From contig CALXLK010000006.1 of assembly GCA_944389175.1 (NCBI GenBank), forward strand, positions 62,001 to 126,000: a stretch of DNA of 64,000 nt. The letters are read 5' to 3'. The position numbers were made by a program, and so were the translations under genes. This document shows, one piece after another, positions 26,657 to 35,762 of the stretch (within the stretch, counting starts at the first letter, position 1; each line of letters opens with the position of its first letter). The notes below the pieces were generated by a model. It was not told the origin of the DNA and ran no database searches. It saw only the letters and a list, made by a program, of their open reading frames with translations. The DNA is from an uncultured Opitutales bacterium. GTDB lineage: Bacteria > Verrucomicrobiota > Verrucomicrobiia > Opitutales > Intestinicryptomonadaceae.

Positions 26657-28132
26657 TTACAGCAGTGTTATTTTAATTTTTTCCCGTTTGAATGTGGGCA
26701 CGTCCAAATCGACGCCCTTTCGTTCGTTTGGCGGCGTGTTTTCAAACAGTCCGCGCTCGTCGAGGTTTAGAACCATTTGCTCTTTTTGGGTGTGCCGTTT
26801 CTTTTCGTGGGGCTTTGGCGCGACCTCCACGGGGGCGTCCACTTTTGACTGTATGGGGGCATCTTCGGGAACGAGCGCCTCGCCCGTCTGGGCGGGCATA
26901 TCATCGTAGACGTCGCCGTCCGAGGCAGTGGGCATTTCTACAGGCTTGTCGGCAGGCGGCCGGGGCAGTGGCGCAGCGCGGGCATTGTCGTCTGTGCCAT
27001 CGGTTCCGCCGGCGTTTTCCAAGGAAGATATTTGGCGCTCTTTTTCTTGAATTGCCTGGCTTTGGAAAATGCTATTATTGTTATCATCTGAGATATCTGC
27101 CGCGGCTTTTGGGGCGGCATTTTGTGCCTTTTCAGCGGGGGCCGACGGCGCGCTTTGGCGGGCGTCGCAACGGGCGGGCTCTTCCTCCGACAAAGGCAAA
27201 TCCGGCCGCATTGCCCCTTGCGCGGACTCGGCCTTTGTGGAAAGTATGAGCACCTTCAGCTCTTTCGAGCTCTCCGAGGGGCAGACGCAAAACATTATTC
27301 TATCGGATACCCTGAATTTGTCCCTGGCCGTTTTTAAGACATTCTTTATGGAATCCATGGACATGTCTTTCGGGCACTTTATAGCCGCCAATATGTTTTG
27401 TGAAGACATATCCTTATCAAACATTGGAGATGATTTTATATCGTCAAATGTTTTGTCTATTTGGGCCTCCGCGCCCTTGGAGCAGCCGGCGTACGAGCGT
27501 CTGCCTTCAAACATCGACTCAAACGCGCCCGCATCGATCTGCAAAAACGCTCCCCTCGAAAAGCCGGAGGCGATAATATCGACGACGTCGGCGACCTTTC
27601 CGTTGGCCTTTGCAAGCGCCTCCTGCGCGCCGACGAGGTTGTCGGAGAGCATTTTGTCGTTTTCAAGCGCGACCGCCGCAGTGGATTTAGACTTTATAAA
27701 TTCGAAGCTTCTTTGGGCGATTAGCGCCCTCGAGTTGCCCTCTATATCAAGGGGCATGGCAAAAATCGATATGGCGATTGTCTGCTTTTGGACGAGCTTT
27801 AAAATCACCGGGGCTATAATGCTTGCCGTTCCCCCGCCGAGGCCGCCCAAGAGCACAAGGACGGGCGTTTTGCGGGCTACCTGCGCGAGGTATTTTATAT
27901 ATTTTACGGCGGCGTCTTTTGCTATTTTTGTATTGCCGCCCGTTCCGCGCCCCGCGGTTTCGTCCATGAACATGGGCAGTTTTTTTGCGACTGCGGCGTT
28001 CTTTGCGCATTCCGCGTCGACGTCGACTGCAACGGTGAGCACGTTCGGCAATTTAAGCGCCTCCACGGCCTCCGCCATTCTAATCCCAGCGGCCCCAATG
28101 CCAACTACCCTGACTTTGCTCTCGACATTCAT
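26657..28132 (-). CDS. ftsZ: Divergent cell-division protein FtsZ
   Basis: A 491-residue FtsZ homologue, last of the dcw cluster and 2 bases after ftsA. The fold order is recognisable: N-terminal strand VRVVGIGAAGIRMAEAV, GRGTGGN loop (61-67), LGGLGGGTASIIAPV (95-109), QIDAGAF (198-204), and a long Pro/Ala/Asp-rich linker (about 325-465) before DVPTFKREK (477-485), close to the FtsA-binding tail of ordinary FtsZ. The GTP-binding tubulin signature GGGTGTG is GGGTASI, and the T7 motif NxDxxD is QIDAGA, so the last catalytic Asp is Ala. Filament formation may survive; GTPase activity is doubtful. No second ftsZ is in the window. Confidence 0.85.
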   Translation of the reverse strand: MNVESKVRVVGIGAAGIRMAEAVEALKLPNVLTVAVDVDAECAKNAAVAKKLPMFMDETAGRGTGGNTKIAKDAAVKYIKYLAQVARKTPVLVLLGGLGGGTASIIAPVILKLVQKQTIAISIFAMPLDIEGNSRALIAQRSFEFIKSKSTAAVALENDKMLSDNLVGAQEALAKANGKVADVVDIIASGFSRGAFLQIDAGAFESMFEGRRSYAGCSKGAEAQIDKTFDDIKSSPMFDKDMSSQNILAAIKCPKDMSMDSIKNVLKTARDKFRVSDRIMFCVCPSESSKELKVLILSTKAESAQGAMRPDLPLSEEEPARCDARQSAPSAPAEKAQNAAPKAAADISDDNNNSIFQSQAIQEKERQISSLENAGGTDGTDDNARAAPLPRPPADKPVEMPTASDGDVYDDMPAQTGEALVPEDAPIQSKVDAPVEVAPKPHEKKRHTQKEQMVLNLDERGLFENTPPNERKGVDLDVPTFKREKIKITLL

Positions 28133-28134
28133 CT

Positions 28135-29331
28135 TTAAAAAAACATGTTTTTAATCGTTCCCAAAAGGCCGCTTTTGTGCGTGCTTTTTTTCTGTTCGCG
28201 CATTCTGATGTGCTCGAGAACGCCTATCGGAGTGGCCCAGCTTTGAAGCCTCAGATGCTGCGGGAGTTCGGCGGGAAATTTTCCCTTGGAGCAGGGGCGC
28301 GAAAATATATCGCGGGCCAGATCGCATATTCCTTCGGTGTTTGCCGCTCCCCCCGTGAGCACGACCTCCTGAATTCCGTCCTCGCTGAGCAGCTCGACAA
28401 CCTCCTCCCTGAGAATCTCCAGAAGCTCTATTACGCGGGATCTGACTATTTTGTTTACGGAGTCGGCCAGAATTTTTTTGTCGCCAATTTGCTTGTCGCC
28501 GATTGCCCAGTAGACCTTGTTTTTTTCGTCCTCCCTGAGGTTTAATTTTCCGCAGGAAATTTTGACGCTTTCGGCCGTTTTTGCCGATAGGCGCAGGCCG
28601 AGGGCTATGTCGTTTGTCACGTGGTTCCCGCCGACTGGCACTATGCCCGCCAAGACGACTTTGCCGTTTTTTATGCACGCATAGTCGGTGGAGCCGGCGC
28701 CTATGTCGGCCACCAAAACGCCGTCGGTTTTTTGCCGGGGCGATGTCACGGCTATGGCGGAGGCTATTCCCGAAAGTATAATGTCGTCGAATTCAAGGCC
28801 GGCGCTTCGGATTATGTTGGACATCTCCAATATTCGCGAATCCTCCCCGTGTATCATCAGATATTCGGCGTCTATTTTTGAGGCCGGCTTGCCCACAGGG
28901 CTTATGCAGAATTTTCCGTCGAGGTAGAATCCGCAGGAGATCTTCTGAATGTACGTCCGCCCGGATTCGAGAATTTTGCGCTTGGCGTCTTCTTTTGCCC
29001 TCTCCACGTCTTCCGGGCGCACCAGGCCGTCGGGGCTGGAGATCGTCGCCGAGCCGAGGTTCTTAAAGACCTTTATGTGGGTGCCGCTTATTGCAAGAGA
29101 TACGGTTTTTATCTTTACCGAGCCCTTGCTCTCGGCGCTCGAAATTGCGTCGCGGGTTTTGCCGTATGTCTTGGGCACATCGATTATGTCGCCTTTCTTT
29201 ACGGCCATGAGCGTATCGACGCTGCTTTTGGATATTACGTTGAGATTTTTACCGTCGACGAGTTCGGCGATGACCACCTTAACTTTCGACGTCCCCCATT
29301 CCAATACCGCTATTGTTTGACTCTCGCTCAT
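28135..29331 (-). CDS. ftsA: Cell-division protein FtsA
   Basis: A 398-residue actin-like ATPase that anchors FtsZ to the membrane. Phosphate-1-type VLEWGTSKVKVVIAE opens the protein, the 1C subdomain with the SLAISGTHIK motif follows, then VLVADIGAGSTDYA (phosphate 2) and VVLTGGAANTEGI (adenosine motif). The end SGLLGTIKNMFF is a typical amphipathic membrane-targeting helix. It overlaps ftsQ by 4 bases (ATGA-type) and sits 2 bases before ftsZ. The conserved FtsA is consistent with the neighbouring FtsZ working through its C-terminal tail. Confidence 0.93.
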   Translation of the reverse strand: MSESQTIAVLEWGTSKVKVVIAELVDGKNLNVISKSSVDTLMAVKKGDIIDVPKTYGKTRDAISSAESKGSVKIKTVSLAISGTHIKVFKNLGSATISSPDGLVRPEDVERAKEDAKRKILESGRTYIQKISCGFYLDGKFCISPVGKPASKIDAEYLMIHGEDSRILEMSNIIRSAGLEFDDIILSGIASAIAVTSPRQKTDGVLVADIGAGSTDYACIKNGKVVLAGIVPVGGNHVTNDIALGLRLSAKTAESVKISCGKLNLREDEKNKVYWAIGDKQIGDKKILADSVNKIVRSRVIELLEILREEVVELLSEDGIQEVVLTGGAANTEGICDLARDIFSRPCSKGKFPAELPQHLRLQSWATPIGVLEHIRMREQKKSTHKSGLLGTIKNMFF

Positions 29332-30218
29332 TTCTTCTGGCTCCGCAATTTTACATCGGCTCTCTCTTTCAAAGATAAGTCTATTTGCTTTATGTTTTGC
29401 AGATAGTTGTTTTCTTTAGAATATTTCAAGACGTAGTCGAGCCTGTCGAACTGCTTTTCGTAGTCTTTCGGGGCGAATATAACCTTTATGCCGTTTTCGT
29501 CGATTGCGCTTATCAGGGGCGCAACCGAGCCTATTTGCGAGACGTCTATGTCTGTCCACTTCATCTGGGGCATTTTCGCCTGGGTGTACGCCAGAAATTC
29601 GTTTATCTGCTTTGCGCATGAAAGCGGTTTGGGCCGGCGACCCTCGAATTCCGCGCGGCAGCCCTCCAGCCGCGGGAGCCTTTTCAGAAAATCCGGGTTC
29701 ATGCACACTGGTTCGTAGAAGGCGCCCTCCGGCGATATCGCATAAAAGACGCTTCTATTGTCTATTTTTATTTCCGTACGGGCCATAGGCACGTGTTCGG
29801 AAATGACAATGCGCAATTTGTCCGGATATATTCTTTCCACCCGGGCCCACTTGACCTGCGTGAGAGATTCAAGCATGCTCTTTACCGCGAAAATGTTGAC
29901 ATCCGACAGTGTCGTCGCCACCGGCAGGCTTACGAATTGGCCAATCCAGCCGGGCGTTATGACGCCGTCGGTCTTAAACTCTATGTGCCTTATTTTTTTG
30001 CTTCCCACGCCGAAAAAATCGTCGAAGAAGGCATTTGCGTACATGTAGTATATGCCGTACGCCGCGGCGCACGCGGCGGCGGCCAATAACAGGTATTTAA
30101 TGCGCACAAACACAACGCGCGCCCGCGCGCGCCACGAAACGCTCTTGGGTTTCGATTTTCGGCCGTTGAGCAGTTCGCGCCAGTCGGGCGTCGATTTGTT
30201 TGCGTTTTTCTTCGGCAT
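29328..30218 (-). CDS. ftsQ: Cell-division protein FtsQ
   Basis: A 296-residue bitopic protein with a basic cytoplasmic N-terminus, one membrane helix (about 35-57), and a periplasmic part starting with a POTRA domain (about 75-150, segment IRHIEFKTDGVITPGWIGQF) then the FtsQ/DivIB beta domain (about 150-280). It belongs to the FtsQLB bridge of the divisome. It is called by this architecture and its position between ddl and ftsA, since FtsQ sequences are poorly conserved. Confidence 0.85.
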   Translation of the reverse strand: MPKKNANKSTPDWRELLNGRKSKPKSVSWRARARVVFVRIKYLLLAAAACAAAYGIYYMYANAFFDDFFGVGSKKIRHIEFKTDGVITPGWIGQFVSLPVATTLSDVNIFAVKSMLESLTQVKWARVERIYPDKLRIVISEHVPMARTEIKIDNRSVFYAISPEGAFYEPVCMNPDFLKRLPRLEGCRAEFEGRRPKPLSCAKQINEFLAYTQAKMPQMKWTDIDVSQIGSVAPLISAIDENGIKVIFAPKDYEKQFDRLDYVLKYSKENNYLQNIKQIDLSLKERADVKLRSQKK

Positions 30219-30222
30219 ATTG

Positions 30223-31134
30223 CTATTTTACGAGGCGCTTTTGGGCGTTTTCAACCATCTTTGCGCATAAATCCTCAAAAGTGTAACCCACACACGAGGC
30301 GCTTTTTGGCAGCAGGCTCGTCGGCGTCATGCCAGGCAGCGTATTTAGCTCGAGTATGACAAATTTCGCCGCGTCGGCGTCTTCAAGAAGGAAGTCGACC
30401 CTCGCGAAATCCCTGCAGCCGCATACCTCGTAGGCTCTTTCCGCGGCGATTTGCATTTTCTTTAGAGTTTCTTGCGGCACTTTAGCGGGAAATTCATACC
30501 GCGTCGCCCCCGCCGTGTATTTGCGCTTAAAATCGTACACGCCGCCCTCGGGGATTATTTCCACCAGTCCAGCGGCTTTGCCGTCTATTACCCCCATTGA
30601 AAATTCCCTGCCTTTGACGTACTCCTCAACTATCCAATAGCCTTCCTTTATTCCGTCGATTGCTTCCTTTATCTGCTCCCGGGTATTGGCCACAACCAGA
30701 CCCACGCTGCTCCCCTTGTCGGCCGGTTTTATCACCGCCTTTTTGAACATGCGCGCGATTGCCTCGGCGTCGGGCTTGTTGTCGGCGCAGAAGTCTACGG
30801 AGTTTGCCACGGGAAGCCCCGCGAACCTCATTAGGGCCTTCGCCGCCGGCTTGACCATGCAGACCCTGCTCGAAAGGCTTTGGCAGCCCGCATAGGAAAA
30901 ACCCGCGGCCTCCAATTCGGCCTGAAGCGTGCCGTCTTCGCCGTAGTCGCCGTGCATTGCGGGGACAATCACGCACTCTTTCGGATTTAACCCCTCAGGT
31001 ATGCGGTTTTGCTCCAGAACGACAAGCTCCGCGTCAAAATGTTTCTTCAGTGCCTCGAACACGTATTTGCCGCTGACTTTTGAAACTTCGCTCTCGGGTG
31101 ATATTCCACCGCAAAAAACAACTATTTTTGACAT
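30223..31134 (-). CDS. ddl: D-alanine-D-alanine ligase
   Basis: Makes the D-Ala-D-Ala end of the peptidoglycan stem in an ATP-grasp reaction. The 303-residue length is normal. VVFCGGISPESEVSKVSG is the N-terminal motif. The ATP-grasp core has VIKPADKGSSVGLVVA and the YWIVEEYVKGREFSMGVIDG strand. ARVDFLLED and LELNTLPGMTPTSLLPKSA close the metal site. It overlaps the end of murC by 13 bases and precedes ftsQ by 4 bases. Confidence 0.95.
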   Translation of the reverse strand: MSKIVVFCGGISPESEVSKVSGKYVFEALKKHFDAELVVLEQNRIPEGLNPKECVIVPAMHGDYGEDGTLQAELEAAGFSYAGCQSLSSRVCMVKPAAKALMRFAGLPVANSVDFCADNKPDAEAIARMFKKAVIKPADKGSSVGLVVANTREQIKEAIDGIKEGYWIVEEYVKGREFSMGVIDGKAAGLVEIIPEGGVYDFKRKYTAGATRYEFPAKVPQETLKKMQIAAERAYEVCGCRDFARVDFLLEDADAAKFVILELNTLPGMTPTSLLPKSASCVGYTFEDLCAKMVENAQKRLVK

Positions 31135-32366
31135 TTTTTATCCTTAAGAAAATTTTTCGTTTCAAAGTAGATGTCGCCGGCTCCCACGATGGCTATCGCC
31201 GACTTCCCGCCGTTTGCCATTCTCCGGCTGAGAATATTGAAAATTTCGCCGCTGTTTGCAAGTATTATGGATTTATTTTTGCAGGCGCCTGCTATGTTTT
31301 CCGATGTGCCGCATGGATCGAAGCTCTCGCTTGCCGCATACACGGGGGCCAGAATCACCTGCGCCGAGTCTGCCGCCCCGTCGAGTATTTCGGCGAAATC
31401 CCTCGCGAACGATTTTGTGCGCGAATATCTGTGCGGCTGGAATACGACCGTGCGCTCCGCGTCCAAATATCTGCCGTTAAAGAGTTTTAAAAATGCCCTC
31501 AGCTCGCTTGGGTGGTGGGCGTAGTCGGCCACCACCGTGCAGTTTCGGCTTTTGTATATCGTCTCCTGCCTGCGGCGCAGACCCCCGAAGTCGTCAAAAA
31601 TATCATCGGGAAGGCGCTCATGGAATATTTCCTCCAGCAGCGCGCGCGCAAATATTTTATTTGTGCGATTGAAGTCGTCGGAAATCTTAAGCGGCCTGGC
31701 CTTGTCTGCAAACTTGCCGGCAACCTCACTTAAGACGGCGTCTGATTCCGGGAAAAACACAGCCCTCTTCGTCCGCGAAAAGAGGCGCTCGAACATGCAT
31801 TTTAACGCGCTCCAATCCGCGTATGTGTCGGTGTGGTCGAGGTCGGCGTTTAGGGCGGCGACATATTCGGGCTCAAAGCCCTCTATCGTGCCGTCGCTCT
31901 CGTCTATTTCAGAGATTAAGAAACGGCCCTCGGCGCAGCTTCTGTGCATTTCAAAGCCGTTTGGGAAAGCGCCCACGAGCCAGCCCGCGTCGGTATTCAT
32001 CTTGTTTATCGTATGGGCGCAAAGCGCCGAAACGGTGCTTTTGCCGTGGCTGCCTATCACCGCCGCAAGCCGCCTTTTTCGGCATATTTGCGCCCAGCAT
32101 TGCCCCCTAAACTGCACGCTTTTTGCGCCGGCTTCGACAAATTCGCCTATGCGCCTTTTTAGGGCGGTGGATATGACCACTGCATCGTAGGCGCGCAGAT
32201 CGCCTTCCGGGGGCTCTATTTCCACGCCGTGCTTTGCCAAGTATGAAGCTACTTCCGGATCGGGGGTGTCGTCGAACCCGCGCACTGTGTTGCCCGTGTC
32301 GGATAAGAACGCCGCAAGCGGGGCCATTCCCATGCCGGTGACCCCTCCCATGTAAAAGGACGCCAT
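31122..32366 (-). CDS. murC: UDP-N-acetylmuramate-L-alanine ligase
   Basis: Adds L-Ala to UDP-MurNAc. The 414 residues are shorter than the usual 450-480. The N-terminal Rossmann part (GGVTGMGMAPLAAFLSDTG) is followed by the ATP loop GSHGKST, where GTHGKTT is usual. EIDESDGT and the middle segment LNADLDHTDTY follow, and DYAHHPSELRA starts the C-terminal domain. FQPHRYSR is also conserved. Mpl, the recycling ligase, is an alternative because it looks similar, but dcw position and coupling to ddl favour MurC. murB, often next to it, is missing. Confidence 0.87.
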   Translation of the reverse strand: MASFYMGGVTGMGMAPLAAFLSDTGNTVRGFDDTPDPEVASYLAKHGVEIEPPEGDLRAYDAVVISTALKRRIGEFVEAGAKSVQFRGQCWAQICRKRRLAAVIGSHGKSTVSALCAHTINKMNTDAGWLVGAFPNGFEMHRSCAEGRFLISEIDESDGTIEGFEPEYVAALNADLDHTDTYADWSALKCMFERLFSRTKRAVFFPESDAVLSEVAGKFADKARPLKISDDFNRTNKIFARALLEEIFHERLPDDIFDDFGGLRRRQETIYKSRNCTVVADYAHHPSELRAFLKLFNGRYLDAERTVVFQPHRYSRTKSFARDFAEILDGAADSAQVILAPVYAASESFDPCGTSENIAGACKNKSIILANSGEIFNILSRRMANGGKSAIAIVGAGDIYFETKNFLKDKKCQK

Positions 32367-32371
32367 ATGCG

Positions 32372-33463
32372 CTATTCCTTTGCCGTTAAACGCGTTAGGT
32401 CTTCGACTATCTTGGAGCAGTCGTTTTGTTCGTCGACCCTCTCGAGGTTTTTCTTCATCGTCTCCTGAAGCCTCGGATTTTCGAGGATTGACACCGCTTC
32501 GTCGAAGAGCTTTTCCATGTACTTCTGCTCGACCACAACGCAGCAGCCCTGCTTTTCAAAACACTTGGCGTTTTCTAGCTGGTGGTTGTCGGCGGCGTAC
32601 GGGTAGGGCACCAGTATTGACGGGACTTTGCAGCGCGCCAATTCCGCTATGGTGCCGGCGCCCGCGCGCGCTATGACCAGGTCCGCGCAAGAGAGCGCCG
32701 CGGCCATGTTGTCGCAAAACTCGAGGGTCTTTATCATGCGCATATGGCCGTCAGGAGATTTTACTTCGCGGTCTTCATACGTGTTTTTGTCCTGGCCGCA
32801 TACGCACAGGACATCGCAGTTCTTGCCCGCGAGATTTTCAAAGTTGGCGTGGCACCAGTCGTTTAGCGCCTGGGCGCCCTGGCTGCCGCCGAGCACCAAT
32901 ATTATCTTCGCCGATTCCGGGAAGCCGAATATTTTTTTTGCGTCCGCTTTTTTTATCTGGCGGACTTCCTCTCTCAGGGGATATCCGGCAAACTTTACTT
33001 GGTTTATTTTTCGCCTCGGAATAGACACTCCAAACGGAACGTATACGCGCTTTGCAAAATGCCCCAAAAAACGCGTCGCCTTTCCCGTGCGCCTATTTGC
33101 CTCGTGAAGTATAAGCGGCTTGCCAAGCCACGCTGCAGCCAGCGAGAGGCCCAGTGAATTAAAGCCGCCGAAGCTTATGACGGCGTCGTAGTTGCCGCTT
33201 ATGAGTATGCGCCTGCCGTCGAAAAACGCCCTTATCAATTCCCTTATAAAGCGCAGAAATTGCAGCGGATTTTTCGAGAAGGCTATGCCGGGCATTTTCA
33301 TGAAATGCAGATCCTTGTATTTCTCGACGAGGCGCGCGTCGACGTCCTTCTTGCTAATTGAAAAGGTAACTTCGTGCCCGGCGGCAATCAACGCCTGGCC
33401 GATGGCTATCCCGGGAACGACATGCCCCCCCGTGCCTCCGCATGAAATAATAAATTTACTCAT
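32372..33463 (-). CDS. murG: UDP-GlcNAc:lipid I GlcNAc transferase
   Basis: Makes lipid II by adding GlcNAc to lipid I at the inner face of the cytoplasmic membrane. The 363 residues have the GT28 two-domain layout: CGGTGGHVVPGIAIGQAL at the N-terminus, the SFGGFNSLG and LHEANRRTGKATRFL loops, and in the second domain LVLGGSQGAQALND and VIARAGAGTIAELA with PYPYAADNHQLENA, the UDP-GlcNAc pocket. It overlaps ftsW by 8 bases. Confidence 0.95.
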   Translation of the reverse strand: MSKFIISCGGTGGHVVPGIAIGQALIAAGHEVTFSISKKDVDARLVEKYKDLHFMKMPGIAFSKNPLQFLRFIRELIRAFFDGRRILISGNYDAVISFGGFNSLGLSLAAAWLGKPLILHEANRRTGKATRFLGHFAKRVYVPFGVSIPRRKINQVKFAGYPLREEVRQIKKADAKKIFGFPESAKIILVLGGSQGAQALNDWCHANFENLAGKNCDVLCVCGQDKNTYEDREVKSPDGHMRMIKTLEFCDNMAAALSCADLVIARAGAGTIAELARCKVPSILVPYPYAADNHQLENAKCFEKQGCCVVVEQKYMEKLFDEAVSILENPRLQETMKKNLERVDEQNDCSKIVEDLTRLTAKE

Positions 33464-34583
33464 ATTCTACCACCCTTATTTTTGCGGGCCTGCTCCAGCT
33501 CCTCATACAGTTTAGTATTATTCCGACAAATACCGACATCGCCACCAAATTCGACCCTCCATAGCTTATAAACGGCAGCGATATGCCTTTCGTGGGCATC
33601 AGCCCCGTGACTACGCACAGGTTAAAAATGGCTTGAAAAACTATCATGAAAACAGCCCCAGAGGCCATGAAAAATTCGAATTTATTTTGGGCCCTCCTAA
33701 GCGACCACACCGTTGCGAAAAACACCACCGCAAACATCAGCACCACTATTACCGTGAACACCATTCCCAACTCCTCGCCGACTATGGCGAAGATGAAGTC
33801 GGTGTGCGCTTCGGGCAGGAACGACAGCTGTTGCCTCCCGCGCCCGATTCCAGCCCCGTCGACGCCGCCGACGCCGAAGCCGAGTATTGCCTGGTACAGC
33901 TGGTACGAGCCCTCAAGCTTCGTGTTTTCTATGTCCAAAAATGCTAGGACCCTCTCACGTCGCACCGGGTTAAAGTAAACCAGTATGGAGCCTGCCGCAA
34001 TGGCCGCCGATAAAATGCCAAAAAGAATTTTCTTGTTGCAGCCGGCCAGAAACATCATGCAAACCCCGACCATCCCGCAAAGGGCCGTAGTGCCGAAGTC
34101 GGGCTCAAATATTATCAGGGAGCAAAACAGGCCTATTATGACAAAGGGTTTGAAAATCCCCGTAAAGAAGTCTTCCACGTGTCTTTGGTTTTCGTGCAAA
34201 AAGGCCGACATGGCAACCACCAGCGCTATTTTGGCAAAATCGCTCGGCTGCACTGCGGCAATCCCCAAGTCTATCCACCTGCGCGACCCGTTTACCTCCT
34301 TGCCCACTCCGGGAATCAAAACAAGCGCCAGGGCAATTAGCGCAATCACAGCTATTGGAAAGGCAAATTCCTTGAGCTTTTGCAAGTTTATGAACGCGGC
34401 CGCAAAGAGAGCCACAACGGCCACGCACATAAACTTAAGCTGCTGAAATATAATCGAGTGGAGTTCGCTCTTGCCCGCCCCCGCGCTGTTTAGAATTACC
34501 AAGCCGATGCCGCAGAGAACCATAACCGCCAGTATCAAAGCCACAGACGCCAAAAGGAGTCCGTTGTCTCTTTCTCTGGGCAT
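33456..34583 (-). CDS. ftsW: SEDS glycosyltransferase FtsW
   Basis: A 375-residue SEDS-family membrane protein with about ten helices that polymerises lipid II at the septum together with FtsI. The conserved pieces are WIDLGIAAVQPSDFAKIAL, FEPDFGTTAL, YQAILGFGVGGVDGAGIGRG, LPEAHTDFIFAIVGEELG and the closing GLMPTKGISLPFISYGGSNL. Length and gene position (before murG, with ftsI upstream in the cluster) favour FtsW over RodA. It begins 18 bases after the LysM lipoprotein stop. Confidence 0.94.
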   Translation of the reverse strand: MPRERDNGLLLASVALILAVMVLCGIGLVILNSAGAGKSELHSIIFQQLKFMCVAVVALFAAAFINLQKLKEFAFPIAVIALIALALVLIPGVGKEVNGSRRWIDLGIAAVQPSDFAKIALVVAMSAFLHENQRHVEDFFTGIFKPFVIIGLFCSLIIFEPDFGTTALCGMVGVCMMFLAGCNKKILFGILSAAIAAGSILVYFNPVRRERVLAFLDIENTKLEGSYQLYQAILGFGVGGVDGAGIGRGRQQLSFLPEAHTDFIFAIVGEELGMVFTVIVVLMFAVVFFATVWSLRRAQNKFEFFMASGAVFMIVFQAIFNLCVVTGLMPTKGISLPFISYGGSNLVAMSVFVGIILNCMRSWSRPAKIRVVEYE

Positions 34584-34601
34584 CGAATTAGCACTCCTTT
34601 G

Positions 34602-35744
34602 TTAGAGTTCGATTACCTGCACGTTTTCCTGGGCCTTCGGGGCGTCGGGCTGTACGGGGACTGTCTGCGTCTTGGGAGCTTCGGGAAGTATTACCGGAGC
34701 CGCAGTTTCGGCCTTGGGCGCGGTTACCGTCGCAGTGGCCGCGGGAGCTTTCGCCTCGGGTTTAGACACTGTCACTGTCGCTGTAGCCGCTGGAGCTTTT
34801 GGCTTTGGAGCCTCTTGCGCCTGCGTTTTCGGCTTGCCCTTTACGGGAATAATCAAAGTTTGCCCGGCGCGTATTTTCCTGGGATCTTTTATGTTGTTGC
34901 GCGCCTTAATGTCGGCTACCGTGACCGAATACTTGGCGGCTATCATGCCCAAAAATTCTCCGGCTTTTACTTTGTGTTTTATTTCATCGGAACTTGCAGA
35001 TTCTTTCGCTTTGGGAGCATTTGCGTTTTCCGCGGTTTCGGCCTTCTTTACGTGCAATTTCTGGCCGATGCGGATATTTGCGTTCTTGAGGTTGTTTATC
35101 TTCATCAGCTGCTTTACGGTAGTACCCGTCCTCATGGATATCAGCGACAGCGAGTCGCCGCGCTGGACTGTGTACACGCTAAGCTCTTCTCCCGACTGCG
35201 TGGGCGCGGGTTCCGCGGCCTCGGCATGGCTGACTTTCGCTCCGGAGGGAAGCTTTAGCTTTTGGCCGATGCGTATCGAGTTGGCGTTCTTTATCGAGTT
35301 CTTTTCCAAAAGAACTTTTATCGGAATGCCGTGCTCGGCTGCGATTTTTGATATGGAATCGCCCTTCTTTACTATATAGTAGCTTTCGCCTTCCTGCTTC
35401 TTGGCATCGGCAATCATTTTTGAGGCTGGCTTCTTGGGCGCGATGAATTCCTCCTCCTTTGGGGAAGGTTCGGGCTGCGGTTCGACGACCGGCGCCATGT
35501 TCCATGTGGGTTTTGTCGGCTCCGCGCGCAGTGTCGGGCTGCCTTCGGCCGGCTTGTTGTCGCTGGGTTCCGAGACGTTTTTGTCTTCCGTCGATATTGT
35601 CGTTACCTCTTCCACCGAAGACGCCGCCTCAGGCGGAGTCTGATTCTCTTCGCTCGAGCTGCTGCAACCGGCCTGCGCTATGAGAAAGCAGGGGATTGCT
35701 ATATGTATTGCTACAATTGTCAGATATAGTGATGTCTTTTTCAT
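34602..35744 (-). CDS. Lipoprotein with three LysM domains
   Basis: A 380-residue protein with a signal ending LIAQAGCSSSSEE (lipidation Cys at about 27), a disordered stretch rich in Glu, Pro and Ser (28-120), three LysM peptidoglycan-binding domains (about 126-170, 189-235 and 259-305; each with an Y/H-x-V-x-x-G-D/E opening and R-x-GQ-x-L close), and a Pro/Ala/Thr/Val-rich tail to 380. It is not part of usual dcw clusters but lies tightly between murD and ftsW in the same direction. A wall-anchoring or amidase-activator role at division is an inference; no catalytic domain is present. Confidence 0.88.
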   Translation of the reverse strand: MKKTSLYLTIVAIHIAIPCFLIAQAGCSSSSEENQTPPEAASSVEEVTTISTEDKNVSEPSDNKPAEGSPTLRAEPTKPTWNMAPVVEPQPEPSPKEEEFIAPKKPASKMIADAKKQEGESYYIVKKGDSISKIAAEHGIPIKVLLEKNSIKNANSIRIGQKLKLPSGAKVSHAEAAEPAPTQSGEELSVYTVQRGDSLSLISMRTGTTVKQLMKINNLKNANIRIGQKLHVKKAETAENANAPKAKESASSDEIKHKVKAGEFLGMIAAKYSVTVADIKARNNIKDPRKIRAGQTLIIPVKGKPKTQAQEAPKPKAPAATATVTVSKPEAKAPAATATVTAPKAETAAPVILPEAPKTQTVPVQPDAPKAQENVQVIEL

Positions 35745-35762
35745 TTTGGCTCTCTTGTTATC

